64,000 nucleotides of DNA from Vicia villosa (GCF_029867415.1 NC_081182.1:14630497-14694496), one strand, 5' to 3'; positions 50,251 through 62,104 are shown, counted from the stretch's first letter. Translations and numbers: made by a program. The notes: a model not told the origin generated them from the letters alone.

Positions 50251-52230
50251 ACTTTAAAGTTGATTTATGTTTTACCATAATATTGAGTTAATATGTGAGT
50301 GATTAATTTTTACATTATTTTTATATATAATTAGAATGTTAAATTTATAAGAGAGGTGATTCATATACTTATGTCTTAATTTTTTACGGAGATATAACAT
50401 CTTCCCTTCTTATAATTTTGAAGTATTTGATTCATGGTTTTTTTTACCTACCCAAACTCCAACAATTTTTTCTAATGATAGATTAATGTGATTTGAAAAT
50501 TCACTCTAATACTAAATATTCACTTATATGAGTTTTATAAAAACATTTATAATTTAAAACGGAAGTAGTACATAGTAAGTTGTAATTATGGAGTCTCTTC
50601 CTTTTGTTGACCGGATAGAGTCCCTTTCTTATGGAGAAAATAACTTTAGTTATAGAGTAATGCAAAATGTTTCCTTCACAAGTTGTTGAGTGTTTAATAC
50701 AACATCATACATGATACATTAATTAATGGCAAATGCTAACAAGTGTTTTAAGGTACTTGTAACACTTGTTAACTCAATCTTAGCCATCAACATTAGTGAT
50801 AAGATCAACAATTATTTCAAAGCCACTGTGAATATGTCATGCTTTAAGGCTTTGATTTGGAACCAATGAATAAATATCCTTAGGAAGTTGAAACGTAATG
50901 ATCCATTGAGATTTGGTGAAAGGGTCAGAATTTGGCTCTATATATGTTTGTCAAAGTGATTGAATCAGGATTCTACGTAAACGTGGTTATCCAAAGTAAC
51001 TTGCCACCAAACGATTTTGTTACGACATGCTATTGCTATTTGTTTCACCAACTAACCTAGTTCCACCCTTAGCTCCTGTGTTGGATTAACATTAACAGCC
51101 AATGGCCTAGAAATATAACTGATTTTTGAATCATGGATTTGCTCCATTTATTATTGAATGAATTTAGGATTATTGTTAAAATGTGGCATTTAATTCACAT
51201 GCCAAAATTTTATAAACTTTTTTATAAAAATGTTTTTAGTAGTTGCATCTTTCATTTAGGAGGACAATTACACTCATGGGTAATTGCAAAAATTAGTAAA
51301 TTAAAACTTTTGCAAAATATTTATGAGCATGGACACAGATAATTACTCACTAAAATAAGAGGGTACGACTTAGAGATGTCAACTGGACAAGAAATGGCAG
51401 AAAATGCTTCTCCACTCTCCGTCCTCAATGTTTTTTCATATCCATTCTCGATCCTTGTCGCGAGGGATATTTTTTCTCATCCCCATCTCCAAAAAAATTT
51501 ACAGATAATTTGAGATCTATGGAGATCGAACTTAAAAAAAAAAAAACAGTTTTTGATCAAAACTATGCCACTAATATTTCGTTATTTTTTCTTATATTTT
51601 GCATCAATAACAAAAAAAAATGCAAAAACACATGCAATTATAAGAACGTAACCACTAATTTACTATTTAAATGAAAATTGAATTGCAAATTGAAGTTGAA
51701 GAGTAATTGTCATAAATACAATGAATAAATGAGAGATGTTGTGTTGATGATGAAAAGAGAGGATATGGGAAATGAAGAAAATAAAGAGAATTGAAAAAAG
51801 AAAAGAAAAGGAAAATGTGTGGACTGGTTGTCTTAATTTTTTGAGGCCCTATAAAATGTTGTCACTGTTCAACCATGACAAAATAATTAGATGTTCTATT
51901 TAATTATATTTTAACAATGACAAAATTATATGGAATTCTATTTAAGTACAATTTAATCTCCAAGATTTTTAGATCTCGTGTAGTAGTTTATCTTCCACGT
52001 CTTCAAAGACGGCCATGTGTACAATGCATATATTACGTGCATTTTCTTAGAATTGAGTAATTAGATAGTGAAACAATACATTATAAATAAAATAATTTAC
52101 TAATGACTCATTTCCTAATATATTAATTATTTTTTATAAAATAAATATACAATATACAATATAATTATATATTATTTATACAAGTTAAATAGTATGCAAA
52201 ATAATATATTATATATGAGTTTAATAGTTA
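50251..52230. other. Intergenic DNA
   Basis: AT-rich, no gene recognised. Around 51,372-51,540 the wording (agatgtcaactggacaagaa ... ggagatcgaac) is reminiscent of a degenerate hAT-like MITE, but clean ends are missing. Confidence 0.35.
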
Positions 52231-52385
52231 TTCACTGACGGAAAAAAGTTTTACACTGTCATCCAATTAGAATATAACGTTCTGCCATGTCATACAAGTT
52301 TTTTTAAATTTTCAGTCTGACTTGTCCTGATTCATGATCGTCATTGGCTGACAGTGTAAAACTATTTTACACTGTCAGTGTATAT
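52231..52385. mobile_element. Short MITE, about 155 bp
   Basis: The left end ttcactgacggaaaaaagtt and ttacactgtcatccaat is inverted at the right as attggctgacagtgtaaaac and tattttacactgtcagtgta. The stem motif acactgtca is present four times in both orientations. No open frame. Confidence 0.75.
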
Positions 52386-52459
52386 TTTTTTTCCATTATA
52401 TATTATATATAAAAGTTAAATACATTATTATTAAATCGATAACTCAGCAATAATATTTT

Positions 52460-52462
<3 letters not shown>

Positions 52463-52542
<80 letters not shown>
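52463..52542. repeat. (AT)n microsatellite, about 40 units
   Basis: A pure alternating AT run of about 80 bp. Confidence 0.95.
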
Positions 52543-52545
<3 letters not shown>

Positions 52546-53162
52546 CATATACAAACATTTATATCCACTCAAATATGAATTTAAATATAAATAATTTTTT
52601 ATTATAAATAAATTTTAATTTTTTAGATTCATTGTGTAAATGATGTATCTATATAATTTAAATATATTATATATTAAATAAATATTAAAAAAATAAAAAT
52701 GACTTATAAAATAGAAGGGAGGGTATACATAAAAAAAAAGTTTTTGTAGAGGAGGGGATAGCATCATACGGTACGAGGTTGGAGTTGGACGCGTCTGAGT
52801 CTGAGAATAAATTGTACATTAATGAGCAGGTCGGAATACGTGAAATATATAGGCTCCTTGTTTTCTCAGCGCTATTGGTTATTCAATGTTGTCAGATTTA
52901 AATTCAAGTCTCACTTCAATTCTGCTACTTTCATTGGTCACACTTCATTGCTACAACTTTCAAAATGTTGCAATTCAATTCAATAGAGAGCAAGTCTTCC
53001 ATAGTGATTACTAAACTATTGGCACAAGTTTTAGCCACACTATGAATAAAAAAAAGGAATTATTTTTAATATTTATTTAAAATAATTTAAAAAGTTAAAA
53101 GTAATATTAATAATTTATGAATGTTTATGACAGATTTATATTTGGTCTTTTGACTATATAAA
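52543..53162. other. Intergenic DNA
   Basis: Nothing recognised. Confidence 0.4.
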
Positions 53163-53233
53163 AATAGAAATTTTTTTTATTCACCTCTCTATCTTCTTGG
53201 TGATCTCTGGTGAAAACTCTTAAACGTTCTTAT

Positions 53234-53375
53234 ACTTCGGAAATGCATTTTCGAAGTGCAAAAAAATACTGTTTTCGGAGATGCATCTCCAAAAACACAA
53301 TTTTTTTTTTTAATTTTTTCTTATTTCGGAAATGTATTTTCGAAAACACCATTTCGGAAGTACATTTCCGAAATA
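53234..53375. repeat. Left array of four near-palindromic 20-24 bp modules
   Basis: Modules of the form ttcggaratgcattttcgaa lie at about 53,234-53,257, 53,272-53,295, 53,324-53,347 and 53,350-53,375, with consensus TTCGGARRTGCATYTCCGAA, each nearly self-complementary. Confidence 0.85.
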
Positions 53376-53728
53376 CTGCGCGTTTTGCAGTTTAAACATA
53401 ACAGCCCCTCCCCCCAAATCATTTACCCTAAACCAATTTCAAACTCAACCCCTCTGAGATTTTCTACAAACCAACTTCCAAGGCTACATCAAAGGCTTCA
53501 TCTACTTGTTCTACTACATTCAAAAGCATCTCAATCACCTTCAATTTGTAAGTCTCTAAAGCTTTAGATCTATGATTGAAATGCATGTTAGGGTTGTTAG
53601 AAATTAGAAAAATGATATAGGGGTAGGTTGTTAGTAGTCTTTAGGGTTGTTTAGAAGCATAAAAACTGGTTTTGAAGTGTGTTTTGGGGTCTGCCATTAA
53701 ACCTGCAGAAATGGTGTTCGCAGGGGTG

Positions 53729-53790
53729 TTTCGGAAGTTCATTTCCGAAAACACCTCCCTGACCAGTTTCGGAAATGAACTTCTGAAAAG
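53729..53790. repeat. Internal pair of palindromic modules upstream of the PMD start codon
   Basis: ttcggaagttcatttccgaa at about 53,731-53,750 and ttcggaaatgaacttctgaa at about 53,767-53,786 follow the same pattern as the end arrays and lie in the 5' untranslated part of the gene. Confidence 0.85.
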
Positions 53791-53862
53791 TGCCCGGAAG
53801 TGTTTTTTTTTGTTTTTTTTTAATTGTTTTGCATTCTTATGGATTTCAATTGTTTCAGGAAT

Positions 53863-55963
53863 ATGGCAGGCAACCCAACACGTATCAGACAAGGGAGAGA
53901 GACACAGACAGTGTCGGCTAGATGCGAGCGTGCGGCGCAGCTTGCATCGACGCGGGGACGGGGTGGAGTACGAGCACCCGTACAAACAGATAAGTCTGGT
54001 TCCTCGTCTGGATCGAGGAGTCGGCTGGCTCGGGTATCTTCTTCCCGTCAGGAGGAGGAGGAGGTGACATACCACGAGGAGGAGGAGGAGGAGGGCTACC
54101 CGGGAGGGCCTAGGGACACGTCTGTGCTAATTTCCTACCACGAGCATGTCGCTCGACGTGTCTGGGATGGAGAGGTATTTTTTATAATTTATCCGACTTT
54201 ATTATTTAACCGTTATTTATTTAGCTTTTTATTCCACATTTTCTTAACGGTCTAATTAACAATGTTTTTTGTTTTTGTTTTTTTTGTAACAAGAAAGGCC
54301 GACTTTAAAAATGGTGAATCACACGCGGAAGGTTTTTGGTCTCTTTAAACCAGAGGCGCAATGGTTTAATGATGCGGTGACTGCTTCCGGGCTTGGTGGG
54401 TTGTGCATGACCGGGTATACCACCATCAGCCACGGCATGCAGGGGGCCTTTGTGGAGCGGTGGCATTGGGAGACGTCTTCTTTCCACTTACCGGTTGGGG
54501 AGATGACGATCACCTTGCACGATGTGTAGTGTCTTCTCCACTTGCTAATTAGGGGGATGCTGCTGAACCATTCCCGGATCCAAAGGGTCGATGCGATCGA
54601 CTGGATAGTGATCTATCTGAGTATGGACCCAAATATGGTTGATTTTGAGTGCCGGACGACAAATGGGCCTCATATCCGGTTCTCCACATTGAGCGATTAT
54701 TATGAGCACCACTTGGTGGCGGAGGCCGAATCCGAGGATGCGGATAACGGCCTATTTATGGAGTATCACCGTGCCTGCGCTCTCCGGTGCTGGTTCATGT
54801 TTTTGGTAGGCACTACACTCTTTGTGGACAAGAGTGCAAGATACGTCGATGTGACCTACCTCCGCTACTTCATGGACTTGACTACCATTCACCAGTGGAA
54901 TTGGGGGTCAGCTATTCTGGTATACCTATACCAGAAGCTGAATGAGGCCTCCAACTGGAGGACCAGGCAGTTGACCGGATCTGCCACACTCCTGACGGTA
55001 CGTTTCATTTTAATTGTTTCATATTTATTTATGGTTCATATTTATTTTTAATACATTATCGTGTTTGTGTTTCAGGGCTGGATCATCTCCTACTTCCCCC
55101 GCATCCACGGCTTCCACATTGATCATGCGTACGAGGACGCCATGCCCAGGGCCGCCCGATAAGTTCTCCAAAGGGGGAACAATGCAGTGGGACCATATCG
55201 TAGGTACCTCGACCGCACAGCTCGCGATGACATTCGTTGGAGGTCATTCAGTGACTACACTACTGTTGTCGCCTTTGACCGCATCGCGTTATGTTTTGGC
55301 TGGGTGGCATGCGGGACCAACACCATGGTGAGGTATCTCCCTGAGCGGTGCATGCGGCAGTTTGGACATGTGCAAATGATACCGAGGTCACCGTTTGAGG
55401 CTGCTCCCCACACAGTTACCCGAGTGGAGCTCACTGCCATATTTGCATACTGGGAGTGTCATGTGGTCCCGGAGGAGTATCGTCGCATGCAGGTCATCCA
55501 GGACTGGCATTGTGTAGAGGGGTACGTCACATGGTTCTATCGGGTGTCACATCCTCTGATGACAATCGACGCTCCCGGCGCTCCTAGGCCAGCATACGAG
55601 GAGATCCTGGAGAACCAGCAGGCTGAGGATAACCATGCCATTGATCTCCTACCGATATGCCAGCGGATAGAGATGTTTGGGCGGGACGCGTTTGAGCGAG
55701 GTATCATTGATCAGGGCAGTCCAGAGGCAGTTGCGTGGGGGAGAGGATGGTCGGTGATGCGGGCCGTGCGGCGGCATACAGGAGGGAGAGGAGGTCCCAG
55801 GGAGAGAGGGTTAGGCATACACAGTAGGGGTTCCGGATTATTTTTCTTGTATTCGACTTGTATTTCGCACACTATTACTATTTTATTCGGCTTGTGGATT
55901 TTATTTATTATACTAGTATTTTCTGTTGACATGTCGTTTATTTTATTCGGAGTTTTCGTTTAA
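53863..55963 (+). pseudogene. Plant mobile domain (PMD, MAIN-like/aminotransferase-like) gene, broken
   Basis: Start chosen at MAGNPTRIRQGRE (53,863), just after a TTTCAG acceptor, implying a 5' leader intron. Exon 1 (to 54,174) codes a Ser/Arg-rich then acidic leader (RQEEEEVTYHEEEEEEG) and ends HVARRVWDGE before GTATTT. Exon 2 (about 54,294-54,997) and exon 3 (55,076 onward) give the PMD: GLCMTGYTTISHGMQGAFVERWHWETSSFHLPVGEMTITLHDV, CLLHL, a central WNWGSAILVYLYQKL, then GWIISYFPRIHGF and WVACGTNTMVRYLPERCMRQFG. Exon 2-3 phase is clean. A TAG at 54,527-54,529 and a TAA at 55,160-55,162 interrupt the domain in frame, and exon 1 to exon 2 is out of phase by one base at the only good splice sites. 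PMD proteins occur in transposons and, domesticated, in MAIN/MAIL1 factors. This copy looks dead. Confidence 0.85.
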
Positions 55964-56014
55964 TTAAAAATACGGGACTCTTAAGAAAAACATTAAAAAA
56001 AACACAATTTCTGC

Positions 56015-56181
56015 ATACTTCGGAAGTGCATTTCCGAAAACCCCTAAAAATGTGAAAAAGGTGTTTTCGGAAGTGCATCTCCGAAAACACCCCCCCCCCC
56101 CATTTGGTGTTTTTGAAAGTGCACTTCCGAAGTCTGGAAAAATTTAGAAAAAAAATACTTCGGAGATGCATCTCCGAAGTA
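56015..56181. repeat. Right array of four near-palindromic modules, including a perfect 26-bp palindrome
   Basis: Modules lie at about 56,015-56,040, 56,062-56,089, 56,109-56,134 and 56,156-56,181. The last is a perfect inverted repeat without spacer over 26 bases, with the core cttcggagatgcatctccga. A run of about 13 C separates the second and third. Confidence 0.9.
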
Positions 56182-56255
56182 GGGGCAACTTGGAAATTTC
56201 GCTGGGAGTCACTCCCTAGGGGGGTCAATAAAGAAATTCTCATAAAAATAATCCC

Positions 56256-56545
56256 TCAATCGATTTAAATATGTAGCTATTATTTCTTAATTGACCATGA
56301 TATAAGTATGTTTTTAATGTAGTTTGTTTTTTTTGTCGGTAGATGAAGTGATAATAAATATTTAAAATTTATATGTATTAAGATTTGAATTCTGGTGATG
56401 ATGTTCAACCTATCAATATTGATTTCTTTAAATTGAGTTAGGATTTGCGGAAAATATAGTATGATTTTTAAATGGTAAAAATTAATTTTAATTAGTCTCA
56501 TGGTCAATAACTTAATTTATGATTTTGTTTTAATCTTTTGTATAG
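56256..56545. other. AT-rich intergenic DNA
   Basis: Nothing recognised. Confidence 0.4.
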
Positions 56546-56548
56546 TAA

Positions 56549-57076
56549 GGCTCTGTTTGGTAAAACTAGCTGGTAGCTGGTAGCTGATAAATTAATTTGA
56601 GTGTTTGGTAAATTAGCTGTTATACTAGCTGATAAATACAAAATGACTTAAAAGGACATTCTTAATTAAGAAATTGATAGTCTCATTATATTATTGTATT
56701 ATATAATTAAATTAATTTTATAAAATAAAAATACATATATTAGCAATCACATGCAGAAAAAATTAATATATATTAAAATTAAAAATAACATCAAAATATA
56801 TCGAACTATTATGTATAAATTTTTAAATGAATTTACATAATAAAATTTATATATAAATTTAATAAAATATATAAAATAACATCATTACGATTTTGAATTC
56901 AATTATACTAATTTAAAATAATAATCTCTTAATATTTCACAAATTTAAAAATTAGCAACACTATCTCTACATTCATTATAAGACATATAATTTTAATGTC
57001 GTTAAAAAATATTAAATATTGTATTTTTTTTTGTTAATCGACACGAATATAATTATACAACGCAAAAACTATTTTA

Positions 57077-57143
<67 letters not shown>

Positions 57144-57368
57144 GTAAAATTGTATTTGTTAAAATAACATGGGTATAAATGAAATAAAAAGTCACAAGCT
57201 AAAAGCTAAAAGCTCAAAAGCTACTTTAAATAGCTTTTGAAAAAAAAAACTAAAAGCTAATAAAAAAGCTAAAAGCTAAATGATAGTTACCAAACAGAAC
57301 TTTTTTATTAATATGAGCTGAAAAACTAAAAGTTAAAAGCTCTTTTTTTAGTGTTACCAAACAGACTC
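56549..57368. mobile_element. Tourist/Harbinger-like MITE, about 820 bp, TAA target duplication, internal microsatellite
   Basis: The left end ggctctgtttggtaa and the reverse complement of the right end (gagtctgtttggtaacac) match well. taa lies on both sides (56,546-56,548 and 57,369-57,371). Subterminal agctggtagctg and aaaagctaaaagct motifs are repeated in inverted sense. A second inner terminus (gatagttaccaaacagaac near 57,284-57,302) lies about 65 bp inside the right end. No open frame. Confidence 0.8.
57080..57141. repeat. (TA)n microsatellite, about 30 units
   Basis: A pure alternating TA run inside the Tourist-like element. Confidence 0.95.
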
Positions 57369-57371
57369 TAA

Positions 57372-57710
57372 ATGTTACTTTTGTATCACTGTAAAAACAT
57401 TTTCATTAGCCAATTTGACTATTTCTATCAATATTTTTAATAAAAAACATTAATTTATATGTTTACGTGGTAACTCGGTTGGCAAAATTGAATGCCAGTA
57501 GTAAATCGGCAAATCTCCATAAAAATTGTTCTTCCACTTTCAAAGCTCTTATCTCGTTAACATCAATTCCTATTTTCTAGGACTCCCTCGCAATTTTTTA
57601 AAATTATCCATTGATTTCTTCTCTATTTACTTCTCGAGATTTCTTCTTCACAAAATTTCAATACAAGTTGTTATTTTTCTTATTTTGTTTCAAACTCTAT
57701 TCTTACTAGG
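57372..57710. other. Intergenic DNA before the right-hand LTR
   Basis: Nothing recognised. The five bases before the LTR (ctagg, 57,706-57,710) are the candidate target duplication. Confidence 0.4.
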
Positions 57711-59252
57711 TGTCATACCCTAATTTTTGACCCCCCTGAGATGACATATCTTCAGGATTTTCATCAGGTCACAGCAAGTACCCAGAGCAGTCACTTCTTC
57801 ATCTGGCATTTAATCAAGGATGTTCAAAGACAAGAAAACTCAGGCAAAGGATCAATCAATAGAAGGATTGGTCTCTAACACAATCATAGGACTCAAAAGC
57901 TTCACTTTTATATTCACCTATGATTGATTAGACACCCAGTCATCTGAGTACAGGTTTACTCAGGTCACCAGACTAGGGTTTTTGAGCCTATCAAGGACTG
58001 AAATCAGGGATCACCTTTGGGAAACCTTAAAAAGCTCCAAGACATCTATTAAAGACTTCAATCATCTTCAAATGATCCATACAATAAGATCCACTGGACA
58101 TCACACCTCAATTCAAGATCCACAGTCACCAATTTCATCTGGTCGACAATTAGGGTTTTTAACCTAATTCATCTGGATAGTTGACTTTTAATCAGGGCAT
58201 GGATCCAAAACTCAAGACATGATTCAAGAACCTCTACTACCTCAATATAACCCATTTACATTACTCATTTGAGGAGAAGATCTTAATTCCACACAAAAGT
58301 CCAAAATCTCACTTTATCTGGAAAAAGTCAACTGTATGGGATCACCTTTGACTTTTAAGATTTTTGGTCAAACCATGACTTTCAAAGATCAAAATCATCA
58401 ATATATGGATATTAAAGTCATTTGACCAAAGAAATTCAAGAAGAATCATCAAGGAGCAAAAAGTCGGGAATTAGGGTTTTTGAGGGCATTGTGGGAACTC
58501 AAAATTTCACCTACACAACTCAAAAAACTTCCAACATGAAAGTTGTAGATCTTGCAAAATAAAACAACATCTTACACAGGAACTTTTTTCAAAAGATCAA
58601 CCATTTAAGAGATTTGGAATTTTCAAGCTTTAGGTTATAAAAACTTAGAAATTTTTCTCAGTGTTTTAACCTAGTTTTCATCCAACTTTGGGCTCATTTT
58701 TCACAATTTTCCCAAATGATTCTGAAGAAACCCCAAACTAATGATTTGAAGTAGATGTTTAGGGCTTTCCAAATTATGCTCAACCTTCTCCAAATTCATT
58801 TTGAGCTAGGAGTTATGCTTATTCAAAGTTGGCCTCATAAGGTGAAATTATAGGTCATGTACAAATTGGAACTTTGCAATTTTGTGCAATTAGCTTCACT
58901 AAGTGATGCTACACGACCTCTAATACATCTGCAAGCATGCCATACATCAATTTCCATCATTGCATAAGGATTGAAGAAGATTCCCAAAAACAAAGGCATG
59001 CGATTATGTAATGATTGCATTTTTGAATTTATGGCAGATGGTGAATCATCAAGGAATCTTGCTCTAAGCCAATTAGAACTCTCCTCTGCATCAGAAATGT
59101 TCCCTAAGATCATACAAGATCAATGGTTGGGGAAGCTAGCCCGAAAATGCATCATTGCATTTGGGATATTTTCAAAATTTCTTCATGGCTAAGAAACCAA
59201 ACTCACTTCACTAAGCAAGCTTGCTATGTTCAACTACTCTGAACCATTTGCC

Positions 59253-59260
59253 TATAAATA
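59253..59260 (+). promoter_or_regulatory. TATA box of the Ogre-like LTR
   Basis: CCTATAAATAGAGGGGTC is a near-ideal plant TATA context; transcription would start near 59,285, making U3 about 1.57 kb and leaving more than 4 kb of R/U5. Confidence 0.75.
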
Positions 59261-60060
59261 GAGGGGTCTTTCTCATTCAAAAAACACACCAAAGCAACAG
59301 AATTCTTGCTTTCTCTCTTCTTTCTTCATACTTAGTTTTTTCAAAGGTCCTTTGGCAAGAAGACTCGGATTCTTCAAACCAAAGCTCTCTCTTTGGAAGT
59401 AAGTATTCAAACACATTGGGGGAAGCATTTAGAGGTGATCCAGACCTCTGGAATACTTCTGGGCGTGGAGAATCATCATCTTCACCTCTCACTTGGAGCT
59501 GTTGCAGTTGGGGTCGAGCAAGAGGTTCTGGGCACTTTCAGTCCAAGTTAAGCATCTCAACACCTTCCAGGAGGATCACTGAAGCTATCTGGATCGTTGC
59601 AACAACTCTGCAACACACTTTGATCAGAGCCAAATCTTCATTTTTCAGGTAAGTTTCAAGAACTTCAAACTCTATAATTCACGCATGATAAATTAGAAAT
59701 GAAGTTACCAATTGGTTTCTGCACCTTTAAGGATCATTAGCCCTCAATCAATTGCATCATATCATGCATATAGAGTATTTCATGTTAAATTTCAGTTTTG
59801 GGGTTCTTAGTGCTCATGCGTGCGGATTTTGAGTTACAATGAAAATAAATGAAATTAAAGGATACCATCATGATCCTCGTTCAAAAACGAGCAAAATCCA
59901 TGTTTACATCTTTAAGTTTGGTTGAGAAACGAAGGAGATAGCAAAATTTCAAATCTTGAAGCTTGAGGTTGAAGATGAAGATGGTGGCGCCATTTTTTTG
60001 AATTTCCCAGAATTGAGTTTATCTTATTTTGAATTATAGCTGTGTCATATATGAATGAAT

Positions 60061-60144
60061 GGTAGTGTCCCAGTGGTTACAGCGCGCGTCCAAAAGCCTT
60101 GCCTTGCCTTAGGTCTGGGGTTCGATCCCCCTCTCAGACCTTTT
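60061..60144 (+). other. tRNA-like/SINE-like module in the LTR
   Basis: A box-A-like tgtcccagtgg (60,066-60,076) is followed 43 bp later by a perfect box B, ggttcgatccc (60,119-60,129), inside a stem ggtctg...cagacc, and then TTTT (60,141-60,144), an RNA polymerase III terminator. The 5' end does not pair with the 3' end as an acceptor stem, so it is not a functional tRNA gene; it may be a tRNA-derived insertion. Confidence 0.5.
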
Positions 60145-60220
60145 GTTCATTTATTTTCTTTTTTAGCTCATTCATTGCTTTGTTCTACATATAATCATAT
60201 GGGCTCCCTTCTTAAACAAG

Positions 60221-60285
60221 CCACGCGCGTGGCCCAGTTGGTATTTGTTTTGTTTGGTAACCTATAGGGCGTGGGTTGAAGCCTT
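60221..60285 (+). other. Second tRNA-like module in the LTR
   Basis: cgcgcgtggcccagttggt contains a good box A (tggcccagttgg, 60,230-60,241), and gcgtgggttgaagcc (60,270-60,284) is a weaker box B. Spacing is tRNA-like, but no terminator follows closely. Confidence 0.35.
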
Positions 60286-60880
60286 GAAGGAGACAAACCC
60301 AATTTTTTACCACTATTTTCCTTTGTTTTATTCACAAACTTCACATAACTATTTAACCTATCAAACTAATCCATTTTCACTTCATTTTTCACACACTTGT
60401 CATTTAATATACCTATTTTATAAATGATCAAAAAAATCATAAAAATATTATTTATTTCATGTATTTTTATTAGGTTTAAAATAGTATGTTTTAAGTGTTT
60501 TCTTAAATACTTTAAATATACATTTTTATTTTGTTTTGACCTAATTATTCTTGTGAATGATTTTATGATAAAACCCTAATCATTTAGGTCTTAATTAGGT
60601 ATAGATTTTATCTTTACCTTGATTAAGTTGACTTTTGTCAATTTGCAAAACTGTTTTCAATCTCCGATTAAACGGATGATTAAGGTTTTCAAACAACAAA
60701 ACCTTATATCATTTCAATCATTTTCAACTGTTTCTCATAAACAAGAAAAAACATTTTCAAAGGGCCTCTAATAGAGTGTAAGTCCCATCACCTTTTTCTT
60801 TTCATAGTTTGTTTTCAAAAACTGTATTTACAAAATCTTCTTTCTGTTTTCAAAATATTCTTCTGGTATTTGAAGGGCAT

Positions 60881-61354
60881 TATTCCCGGTGAAACTCTTC
60901 AGATACCTATGTGACCTTTGTCCATCTTCACTTCTTCTGTTTTCAAAACCTTTAACTGTTTATAATAAATATTCAACTGTTATCAAAATAACAAAAATTA
61001 CTGGTAAGGCTTTGTACATACTTCTTCAAGGGCCTCCACTCCATCCAGGTTAGGCTTTACAAGCTTTCAATTTACAGTCTTTATTTAAATTACTGTCAAA
61101 TATAAACTGTGCATATATTTGTTTAGAACTACGTCTGAGTGTAAACCTTAGGACAGTTAAACTATATATATATATATATTATATGAATATGACCTAGGAT
61201 TGAGAATGTCTTCCCGGTGAAGGCTCTTTCCTAATTAGAGATCTGTAGTTCAAATCCCCAAGATGAATTATTCCCGGTGAAACATCTTGGCAAAAACCTT
61301 AGAGTCCAAAAAATAGGACACATCTACCCAAAGAGGAATTATTCCCGGTGAAAC
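60881..61354 (+). repeat. Dispersed tattcccggtgaaac motif in the Ogre-like LTR
   Basis: Copies at about 60,881, 61,210, 61,266 and 61,340, and a further variant in the leader near 63,753 (gtcttcccggtgaagaccct). Each is followed by ctctt or ctt-like sequence. Confidence 0.8.
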
Positions 61355-61814
61355 CTCTTACCCATTTGCTTAAAGCCAAAATAAGTTCAAAACTACATAG
61401 CTTTCTCTTGTGCTATAACAAGGACCCTCGATGACCCTCGATTAGCCTCCTCTTGGGCTTTGTACAAGGACCCACAGGCTTCTTAAAAGCATTTCCAGCT
61501 TCCTCTTGAGCTTGTATACAAGGACCCACCAGGTTTCTTATAAACATAGGAACAGGTCTTTAGTCACCTTTTAACCTACCTTGGTGAGTTTCTTCCAATT
61601 TAAACCAGACTTTAAACAAGCTAAGTTTGTCTCAATTTTACATTGAGTACACCTTTTGGAATGAGAGACATGGACAGTCTCTGTCACCCTTATCTTCATC
61701 AATTTTCCTTAGCAAAGTCTAGGACCCATGTTTGATTATCCTCAGCAAGAGTCAGCCTTCATCTTGGGCTTTAAACAAGAAGTCTCCACTAGATAATCTT
61801 TCTGCCAATCATTT

Positions 61815-62065
61815 TAACAAAAACCCCTGGAAAGGGTTAGCCTCCAAAATCACTTCTTCAAAAACCAAAGATTCATTTCTCTTAGGAGATAATTACCCCA
61901 AAAGAATAAAGACCCCTGGAAAGGGTTAGCCTCCAAAGTCAATTAATAAAAACCTGTTTAAAAGAATAAAACCCCTGAAAAGGGTTAGCTTCCAAAAATC
62001 ATTCTTTTCAAAAGATAAACTCACCAGCTGAGTCAAAATCCTTGGAAAGGGTTAGCTTCCAAAAA
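61815..62065 (+). repeat. Short repeat array: cctggaaagggttagcctcc units
   Basis: Four copies of acccctggaaagggttagcc/aaaatcc variants at about 61,824, 61,911, 61,971 and 62,037, spaced 60-90 bp apart. Confidence 0.85.
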
Positions 62066-62104
62066 AATCAGTCTTTTAATAAATAAATCCTTCAATAGAG
62101 TCAA

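Larger units (their letters stand above)
53163..56255 (+). mobile_element. Transposon-like unit carrying a plant-mobile-domain gene and palindrome arrays (MULE-like candidate)
   Basis: The outer ends form imperfect inverted repeats: left, aaaatagaaattttttttat followed by tcacctctcta and ggtgatctctggtgaaaa; right (reverse complement), tatgagaatttctttattga followed by ccccccta and gtgactcccagcgaaa. Just inside each end lie four palindromic modules, and two more lie in the 5' untranslated part of the gene. The interior is GC-richer than the flanks and codes for one protein family only, the plant mobile domain (PMD). No MURA-type transposase is present, so the unit would be non-autonomous. Long, loosely matching inverted ends suggest Mutator-like origin, but no 9-bp target duplication could be fixed. 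Confidence 0.55.

Noticed and set aside
53672..54067. 131-codon plus-strand and 144-codon minus-strand frames over PMD exon 1
   Set aside because: They lie in other frames of the GC-rich exon 1; the frame with splice-consistent continuation into the PMD domain is preferred.
60061..60140. Possible functional tRNA gene
   Set aside because: Box B is perfect, but the ends cannot pair as an acceptor stem and box A deviates; reported as tRNA-like only.
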